Assembly (NCBI GenBank): GCA_905250115.1 | Contig: CAJNOI010000123.1 | Location: 165,452-229,451 of the forward strand | DNA from: Adineta steineri | Taxonomy: Eukaryota > Rotifera > Eurotatoria > Adinetida > Adinetidae | Direction of reading: 5' to 3' | DNA length: 64,000 nt | Part shown: in pieces, positions 56,987-64,000 of the stretch | How positions within the stretch are numbered: position 1 is the stretch's first letter | Layout: each line of letters starts with the position of its first letter | Translations under genes and position numbers: made by a program | The notes under the pieces: model-generated | What the model was told of the DNA's origin: nothing | What the model saw: the letters and a program-made list of their open reading frames with translations, nothing else | The model's database searches: none

Positions 56987-57617
56987 TATGAACAATTATT
57001 TTAATTACTTTTAGATTTGAAACAAAATATATCATCTCACGAAAAATTAATCATATACATAATTAATAGAGCAAGTCTTAAATGAAAATGTTATTCATAG
57101 TTCAAGTTGGACCAATCATGTTCGATTAAACTTTTATTTTATGCATATTCTATTGTTATATATTTGACAAATAATCTGTTTATTCCCATCTATCTCTATT
57201 TTTCTTTTTTCAATTAAAAAAAAAACTTGTAATATTAAAAATACTTGATTATTGCACATTAGATTTATTGATCAGTTGAATCACAAAAAGATTCACTCTA
57301 AAAAAACCCGCAACCAGAGGGTTAATAATTCTCTTTGAATATGATTATGTAGGTTAAATATATATATATTTTGCTCTTATTTTTTATGCAAGTGTTCTAC
57401 TTTACCTGTAGTCTACTTTTAAGGAAGAATGCAAGCAAAATATTTAGATCATTTTTTTAAAAATATAGAACAAAATATTTTATCAGTACGTGTCACAAGA
57501 TTTTAAGACACAATCTGCTTTTAATAGCCTTGCGCAAAGTCCGAAATTTTATCGTTACCCTGTTATCATCCCCGTTAAATAGACGAAAATTAGACAGAAG
57601 TATTATTTTGATCACCA
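56987..57617. other. Non-coding stretch
   Basis: A/T-rich 3' region of the SABATH gene and 5' region of the GH76-like gene. No other feature. Confidence 0.3.
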
Positions 57618-59092
57618 ATGTTAAAATTACTTTCGTTTATCACAGCATTTATTTTGCTGTTATTATCAAGTGCTGATGCGATAGTAAGGACCAATGATCT
57701 TTCAACCAGTGAAGTTCAAGATTGGGCTGAAATAACGACTGCAAGATTAGTCGCTTGTTATTACGATAATTCAACAGGATTATTTACAAATGAATTAAAA
57801 TGGCAATCTGGAAGTACATTAGAAACTTTAGCAAATTTTGTATCCCTTGCTGATTCACCTCAACGATATATTTTTTCAGAAACATTTAAAAAAACAGATC
57901 CATTTATTGGTGGTAATTGTTTCGATGATTATCTATGGTGGGCATTAGCTTGGATACAAGTATATAAAGTTGATCCACATATTGAATATTTACAACGTGC
58001 TGCACTTATTCACGATTTTGTTTCAGATCGAGCATGGATATCAACAACATGCAATGGTGGATTGCAAGTTTGTCCAACAAATACATATAAAAATGCCATA
58101 ACTAATGAATTATTTTTATTGAGTAGTATGCGTTTACATCCGTATACTAAACTACTTGAAAAACCACCAACATATTATCTAGAACGGGCTTTGAAAGAAT
58201 GGAAATGGCTTGAAAAGAGTGGAATGATTAATAATGAATATTTGATTAACGAAGGATTAAGGTAAAGATCTTTTATCTTTAGCATAATCTTATATTAACT
58301 GTTATTATAATTCAATCTAGATCATGTGTAAATGATAATCGAACTACATGGACACATAATCAAGGTGTGATTCTATCAGGTTTAGCATTACTATATAGTG
58401 TAACACATAATTCAACATTAATTGATATTGCACAAAAGATAGCAGATGCAACAATACGACATTTAACATATCCAAATGGAATATTGAAAGAAGCATGTGA
58501 ACCGAAATGTGATACTAATCATAGATCATTTAAGGGTATATTTGCTCGAAATTTAGGTTATTTAATACCATATCTCACAGATGCGACACATATTAAAAAA
58601 TATACATTATTTTTAAGACTTAATTCAGTATCTAGTTGGACTACGAGTCGATGTGAAATGGATGGATTATTTAATATATTTTGGGATAGTCAATTGCCTG
58701 ATGCATGTGATGCACCACGAGATACTGCTACAACATCATCAGTATTAGATTTATTTATATCCACTGCAAAAACTTCACAAACAACAAGAAAAACAGCAAA
58801 ATGGATGGTGATTGGTTTAGGTAATTGTATGGATGATAATAATGCTTCTATGCCAAATTTTTATCAAAATGCAATTAGTGAAGATCTCTGTCGTCAAACA
58901 GCTGATGAAGATAAAGGTGCTGTTGCTTATGATTATCAAATAAGTTGTACTGGATATGGATTTTGTCGTATACGTACATTATCATCTGAAAGTCATACTC
59001 CACCAGGATTTGAATATCAAGATGATGTTGCACGTCGTGTTACAACTACAAATAAAGTAACAATTGCAAGTTGTTATGTTAAAATAATTTAA
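57618..59092 (+). CDS. Secreted GH76-like alpha-1,6-mannanase
   Basis: Two exons, 57618-58261 and 58321-59092 (59-bp intron, phase 2), give 471 residues. Signal peptide MLKLLSFITAFILLLLSSAD. GNCFDDYLWWALAWIQVYKV holds the paired Asp (DD) that in GH76 enzymes forms the catalytic centre. ATSTTCNGG-like turns (WISTTCNGGLQVCP), YKNAITNELFLLSSMRLHPY, ALKEWKWLEKSG, then TTWTHNQGVILSGLALLYSV and RSFKGIFARNLGYLIPYL are in the usual GH76 order and complete an (alpha/alpha)6 barrel. An extra C-terminal segment (about residues 390-471) with a DYQISCTGYGFCRIR Cys pair is unusual. GH76 proteins cut alpha-1,6-mannan of yeast and fungal walls and are found in bacteria and fungi, so transfer is likely. Use in digesting fungal food is inference. 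Confidence 0.85.
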
Positions 59093-59332
59093 TTGCTTAA
59101 AAATTCTTTTTTTTACTTTTTTTTAAATAAAATTTGATTTGTGTGAAGATCTTATTTCTTATCACTGAAGAATAGCAAAAAATCTTATCTATTTATTCTT
59201 TTATTTTGACTGAAGAAAATGAGTTATTCTATTTGCCAACTAAAGTATAACAACAATAAGAACATTATTTTTTAAAGATCAATGTCCATATGAAAAAAAC
59301 TAAAATTGAAGGTTACTCATTTTGAATGCTAA

Positions 59333-60622
59333 TTAACATTTAATCTTTTCACATGGTATTTGTTCTTTAAATAGTGAGAATATTTCAACTAGAAGATAAG
59401 CGACAATAGAACCGATTAAAGCACCGAATTGTACATTAGCACCAAACCAGAACATTCCATTTGATGAGTGAGCACGAACATAATTAGCAATAACAAGACG
59501 AGGATAACCAAGAAGAAGAATGGTGCTCAACCAAATAAAAAGAATAAGAATATTGCCTTGCATGGTGTTGATCAGCGGTGGACAAGGACTTTTGAATGCT
59601 AGTATCAATTCAAAACTAAATGTAATCGATCCTAGTATAATCATAAGTAACAAATAACGTTTCGCGATAAATGGTTTAATTGTACCAAATAACCATACAA
59701 GTGAGAACATCCATGGAGAAAGAATTGTACCTAAATAAAAAATTCGATGACCGTATGGCATAAGAACATAGGCTGAAATAGATAAAACCATTCCGAATAT
59801 AATTGAACTTGTATAAGCCGATCCAGATAAAAGCAAAAGATAGAGTACGGGAGTTAGTTTGATAGTATTATCAGAGTCGATGACAATATTCATTGAATTT
59901 TCACTATTAGTTTCTGATAACAATGGCTTTTTGGTAGCATCTTGACAACTAGTCTGGGCAATTTTTGTCCATTGTAGAAGTACGAATGCAATAAATGATG
60001 CAACTAATATGAAAAAAATACAAAGAAAATAGACTGAAACCGAAAAGCGAGCCGTTTTATAAATAGCAATAGTCGTGTCGTTATTAGATGAAGGAACACA
60101 TGTAAGTTGTCCATTACCTTGCATCATAGCTAAAACACTTGGAATAACCATAGTAAGACTTTCACCCAGAAAAAGAGCACTTATAAATTCATGTCGAAAA
60201 CGTGTCATATAATGAGAAAATGTCACCATTGATGTACAATCAAGTAATGCTAGAAAGAAGGTAAGAATAAGAAGAGCCAAACTACGATTTCGATTGAATA
60301 TATAAGTTGTATCAGACCAAAGGAAAACAAGTAAAAAACATGATATCATACCAATAATCATAACAATATAATTTATTGGAATAATATTTAAAGTTTCTTT
60401 TCGATAAATACATTTACAAAAAACAAGTGCCAAAGGTGCAATATTACTTATACTAGAAACAAGTCCAATATAAGCACCTAATTTCCAACCTTCCGGTTGT
60501 GTTAAAACTATTTGAGGTAGTTCAGTATATATACCATTTATATCTGTCCAAGACGATAAAAGTACCAATGTAAGAAGCAAATAAGTCACATATTCATTCA
60601 ACTTCCATTCTTTATTAAACAT
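59333..60622 (-). CDS. Riboflavin transporter, SLC52A family
   Basis: Single exon. The start is set at the second in-frame ATG (60622), giving 429 residues and a short N-terminus as in the family; an ATG 16 codons upstream exists. About eleven hydrophobic helices. Family marks: SSWTDINGIYTELPQIVLTQ followed by PEGW at the end of helix 1 (human: SWVxINGLWVELP...LPEGW), FLGESLTMVIPSVLAMMQGN then the Cys of LTCVPSS, a long cytoplasmic loop (TKKPLLSETNSENS), and APYLYLLL/FGMVLSISAYVLMPYG in the second half. C-terminal NVQFGALIGSIVAYLLVEIF fits the 'Q.GS..GA' helix. It imports riboflavin across the plasma membrane. No introns. Confidence 0.93.
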   Translation of the reverse strand: MFNKEWKLNEYVTYLLLTLVLLSSWTDINGIYTELPQIVLTQPEGWKLGAYIGLVSSISNIAPLALVFCKCIYRKETLNIIPINYIVMIIGMISCFLLVFLWSDTTYIFNRNRSLALLILTFFLALLDCTSMVTFSHYMTRFRHEFISALFLGESLTMVIPSVLAMMQGNGQLTCVPSSNNDTTIAIYKTARFSVSVYFLCIFFILVASFIAFVLLQWTKIAQTSCQDATKKPLLSETNSENSMNIVIDSDNTIKLTPVLYLLLLSGSAYTSSIIFGMVLSISAYVLMPYGHRIFYLGTILSPWMFSLVWLFGTIKPFIAKRYLLLMIILGSITFSFELILAFKSPCPPLINTMQGNILILFIWLSTILLLGYPRLVIANYVRAHSSNGMFWFGANVQFGALIGSIVAYLLVEIFSLFKEQIPCEKIKC

Positions 60623-62484
60623 TGTCAAAAAATAAAAATAATAGTATTGAAATCTGAATAGATTAAACAATTTTTTTTATTATCGTATTACTAGAAAGCT
60701 CGAGTGTTATTTGTGTTTTATTTTACCGGATTGTATCAGTATCCTACTACTCGATGTTATAAAATGTACACATTATCGAAGGAAAAATGTGAAAAATCAT
60801 TATTTTTTCTTTTCTTTCCTTCTTCTAATATCGAGAGAGACGAAGAACAGCTATTCATGTCATACAAAAGTGAAGGATACAAAATGTGAAACACGTTTTT
60901 TCATTGCCTATTACGTATTGATCCATTTTGTCTTGAAAAAAGAAGAATACGCTTCTTTTATGAATCACATGTCACATCTGTTCACATAAAAAGTACTGCT
61001 GAATGTATTTCAACCAAGATAAAAGCGCATTTTTCAACATTTATTCTTATAGAAATAGTCCCTCAATTATAAAACTATGATCTCTAGTATAGAAGTTTAT
61101 ATGACAAAAAAAAGAATTAACTCTTTCGCGGTGATTCGATTTTCATGTGTATTTACTTTTGATAAATGTACTTGTTGGTCGTTTCTGTTAGTGTAATCAT
61201 TCCTTCGTCTTTCACTTATTTATACCACCACATAGACGCTCCTGTTTTACGTCAGAATGAAGAACTACTTATGTTTGTTTTTCTCGTTCTTATATGTGTT
61301 ATGTAGTAGGAACCATATAGTGACACGAAATTCCGTTTTTTTCTTTTGCATTATCTTTGACTCTTTCCTCTCATATGTATCGAAACAACTGAAATTTTGA
61401 GCTGATTTACACGATGGGTGTAGACTCATATATCTGCATACTACATGCACACCCACCCTTATTTTCGAAAACGATTACAATAAATACTGATGTGTGAATT
61501 GTAGAACTTTTCATGGTACATCTTGTAGTATTTTTTATAAAGAATGTCCGTTAAGGAAACGGCGAAATAACAAAAAAATAGTTTTTCTCTGATTGCTGCT
61601 TAGTTTCTCGAAATTTTGTCCGTAGTGAAAGCAAAAGATGCAACTATAAAATGAGCGATTCTATGTATCTTTTATAAGAAAAATATATTCTGACTTATTA
61701 GGACAATTGCGTTGAATAATTATATAATTAACATCTCGTAATTCTAAAATAGTTTTGTTATTAATATTATTGAGTGTATTTTGTGATTCAGGGCAATAAA
61801 GAGAAAAATATTAGATAAACATGCACCAAATGCGACATCGATGTTCGAATCTTGAGCTTTTTTGTATCATCGTAAAAATATCATGCGGCATTATCTTTCT
61901 TTACTACTTCCTAAATGTAGCGAGCGCATGTTTTGCATAAAACAAAAATCAACGATAAAATGTATGGATTGCATACGTAGTCGAACTTATAGTGCGTCTT
62001 AGTACGGAATTTTTTTATTCAATAATAAAATCGTACTGAATATAAAAATTTTAATTTAAATATTATGCATAATCTGATGTTCCATGTACAATTTTTTTTT
62101 CTTCTTTTCGATTGATCTATTTGTTTATTTGAAATTAATTTAAAAATTTTATTATAGAATGTAAAAGAAAATTCTAAATGAAGCCTATGAAACTTTTCTA
62201 TATTGTTTTACACGTCCAAAACTAATGTTTTGAACTTTGAGTAATTGCAATACATATAGTTCCATAACTAGAAATGGTATTATTATTAAATAATGAATTA
62301 CTGTCCAGTGTATGAATACTGGTTTATTTGCCAATATTATCCATAATCGGAATGTTTTGTTGAAATTTATAATGTGGAGCGAACGTAAATAGCAGTTCGC
62401 ATCGCATAATATTTTATAAGCAGAATATTTTTAATAGAGCAGTAAAATGTTAATGAATAAATAGAGGTTTATCATTGATAAGCC
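60623..62484. other. Long non-coding stretch
   Basis: About 1.86 kb of A/T-rich DNA. It contains one telomere-like element (61413-61461). Frames at 60704-60989 and 61265-61456 lack any gene feature. No RNA gene recognised. Confidence 0.3.
61413..61461. repeat. Short telomere-like fold-back element
   Basis: CGATGGGTGTAGAC on the left and TGCACACCCACCCTTATT on the right. Confidence 0.55.
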
Positions 62485-64000
62485 TTAGCAATGCAAGAGA
62501 ACGCTGGCAGTGTTCGAACCATAGTTTGCAACAATAATATCAGGTTTAGTGTCATTATTCACATCGACGACTGCTACTGATACTGGGCTAGTGCCAACTG
62601 CGTAAGTAGTTTGAGCATTGAAAGTGCCACTACCTGTATTGAGAAGAACACCGGTGGTGTTTGAACCAAAGTTTGCAACAATAACATCAGGTTTGCTGTC
62701 GCTATTCACATCAACGACTGCTACTGAACGTGGATTAGTGCCAACTGAATAAGTAGTTTGAGTATTAAAGGTGCCATTACCTGCGTTGAGAAGAACACCG
62801 ACATTGTTCGCACCAGAGTTTGCAACAATAATATCAGGTTTATTATCGCTATTTGTATCGACGACTGCTACTGAGTATGGATAAATACTAACTGGATAAG
62901 CAGTTTGAACATTAAAAGTACCGTTGCCTGCGTTGAGAAGAACACCGACATTGTTTGCACCAGAGTTTGCAACAATAATATCGGGTTTGTTGTCACTATT
63001 CACATCGACGACTGCTACTGATATTGGGTAACCGCCAACTGTGTAAGTAGTTTGTGCATTAAAGGTGCCACTGCCTGTGTTCAGAAGAACACTAACAGTG
63101 TTCGAAAGATAATTTGCAACAATAATATCAGGTTTATTGTCACTATTCACGTCAACGACTGCTACTGATATTGGGTAAGTGTCAACTGAGTAATTAGTTT
63201 GAGCATTGAAGGTGCCGCTACCTGCGTTGAGAAGAACACCGACGTTGTTCGCACCAGAGTTTGCAACAATAATATCGGGTTTGTTGTCAGTATTCACATC
63301 GACGACAGCTACTGAGAATGGGTTAGCGCTAACTATATACTCAGTTTGAGCACTGAAAGTGCCATTGCCTGTGTTGAGAAGAACACTGACTTTGCTCGAA
63401 CCCCAGTTTGCAACAATAATATCGGGTTTATTGTCGTTATTCACATCGGCGACTGTTACTGCCTCTGGGTCAGTACCAACTGAGTAAGTAGATTGATCAT
63501 GAAAAGAGTTGCAGGCTATTGAAAACAAAAATTATTTCAGCATTTTGACTGATTTATAGACAACGAGTCTTCGTTGAATTATATAGCATTTGCATAACGT
63601 TGCCTGAGTTAGGACTAAGGTAATGAACAGAATCGTGTAATCTTTTATTGAATAGTTTTGAATACTCTCAGGTCTAACTGAACTAATCTTTTTGTTCCAT
63701 TTTATGGCTCTCTACGATGTGTGGGTGTGAATGTGCGTGTGCGTGTGGGTATCTTTTCTAAATTAGCAATCATATCCACACCCACACCCACTAACACCCT
63801 CAAGTTTTTAAATCTCATGAAACTATTTCTCTTTTCAGCAACTAACGTAAGCATTAAGCATTTGATCTAACACTCACCACTTGTTGTTGTAGACGATGAT
63901 GATGTTGTTGATGTTGAAGTTGATGATGATGTTGTTGTTGACGTTGTTGTTGATGATGATGTTGTTGAAGTTGAAGTTGCTTCTGAGGTTGATGATGATG
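62485..64000 (-). CDS. Stalked seven-blade FG-GAP/VCBS propeller protein (partial)
   Basis: Minus strand. The last exon is 63515-62485 and an upstream exon runs from the right edge to 63878. The upstream exon is pure Ser/Thr stalk (SSSTSEATSTSTTSS...TTTS). The join is phase 1 (AGT G|CC), giving TTTSACNSFHDQSTYSVG. The last exon has seven copies of a 49-residue repeat with ADVNNDNKPDIIVAN, a D-x-N-x-D-x-x-x-D calcium-binding loop in each blade, and VLLNTGNGTF; seven blades make a closed integrin-alpha-like propeller, and it ends on SVLLHC. The head is probably extracellular and calcium-stabilised. Membrane anchor and start lie beyond the edge. The repeats are nearly identical in DNA as well. 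The 362-bp intron contains a telomere-like element. Confidence 0.88.
62500..63500 (-). repeat. 147-bp coding tandem repeat, about seven copies
   Basis: Each FG-GAP blade is one 147-bp unit; neighbouring units agree over long stretches, for example the GTTTGCAACAATAATATC block recurs in every unit and ACCAGAGTTTGCAAC in at least three. Confidence 0.85.
63719..63805. repeat. Telomere-like fold-back element in FG-GAP intron
   Basis: TGTGGGTGTGAATGTGCGTG on the left; CCACACCCACACCCACTAAC then ACCCTCAAG on the right. Confidence 0.75.
63878..64000 (-). repeat. TCA/ACA trinucleotide tract (Ser/Thr stalk)
   Basis: On the plus strand it appears as TTGATGATGATGTTGTTG-type repeats reaching the edge; on the minus strand it encodes only Ser, Thr and an occasional Ala or Glu. 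Confidence 0.8.

Noticed and set aside
1-64000. CRISPR arrays, rRNA genes, bacterial operons or ribosome binding sites
   Set aside because: The recurring G/T and C/A tracts are irregular fold-back elements, not spaced repeats; the introns and gene types are eukaryotic.

Overview
The window is eukaryotic nuclear DNA, AT-rich, with short spliceosomal introns (mostly 43-380 bp, GT...AG), compact genes on both strands and AATAAA-type A/T-rich tails. The mix of clearly animal genes (TRPA-like channel, otopetrin-like channel, SLC52 riboflavin transporter, TMEM184, TFIIS, endosomal syntaxin) with genes that are usually bacterial, fungal or plant (SABATH methyltransferase, GH76 mannanase-like protein, a dead alkyl sulfatase), plus many interstitial TGTGGG-type tracts (the telomere unit reported for bdelloid rotifers), points to a bdelloid rotifer such as Rotaria or Adineta. 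This assignment is inference.

Layout. 0-3 kb: TRPA-like ankyrin gene running off the left edge (-). 4-7 kb: type II membrane protein with Thr/Ser stalk and kelch propeller (+), with a late frameshift. 8-16 kb: conserved gene of unknown function, decayed alkyl sulfatase, tiny two-exon gene, decayed DUF6438 gene, small secreted protein. 16-24 kb: syntaxin with a cluster of six TGASTCA sites, broken CD225 gene, type II stalked LamG protein. 24-28 kb: a graveyard of three fragments that include homologous, tentatively DUF3987-like, pieces. 30-39 kb: GT61-like glycosyltransferase, otopetrin-like channel, type II stalked NHL propeller protein, NADAR hydrolase. 40-50 kb: RING-H2 ligase, another pseudogene, TMEM184, a complete 1,492-bp hAT-like element with an 8-bp target duplication, TFIIS, a membrane protein. 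50-61 kb: Xaa-Pro aminopeptidase, a seven-exon EF-hand protein, SABATH methyltransferase, GH76-like protein, riboflavin transporter. 62-64 kb: stalked seven-blade FG-GAP propeller protein running off the right edge.

Two patterns tie the window together. First, four unrelated genes (kelch, LamG, NHL, FG-GAP) place an extracellular beta-rich domain after a Thr/Ser-rich stalk, and in all four the intron between stalk and domain is phase 1. Three of them show the same short cytoplasmic end and single membrane anchor; the fourth is cut by the window edge. This looks like one exon-shuffled surface-protein family with exchangeable heads. Second, a short fold-back element (GGGTGTGGGTG ... CACCCACACCCTCAAG) occurs at least fourteen times, in introns, intergenic DNA and inside one pseudogene.

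Exon junctions were set by hand from GT/AG sites and reading frame. No database search was possible, so family names rest on recognised motifs.
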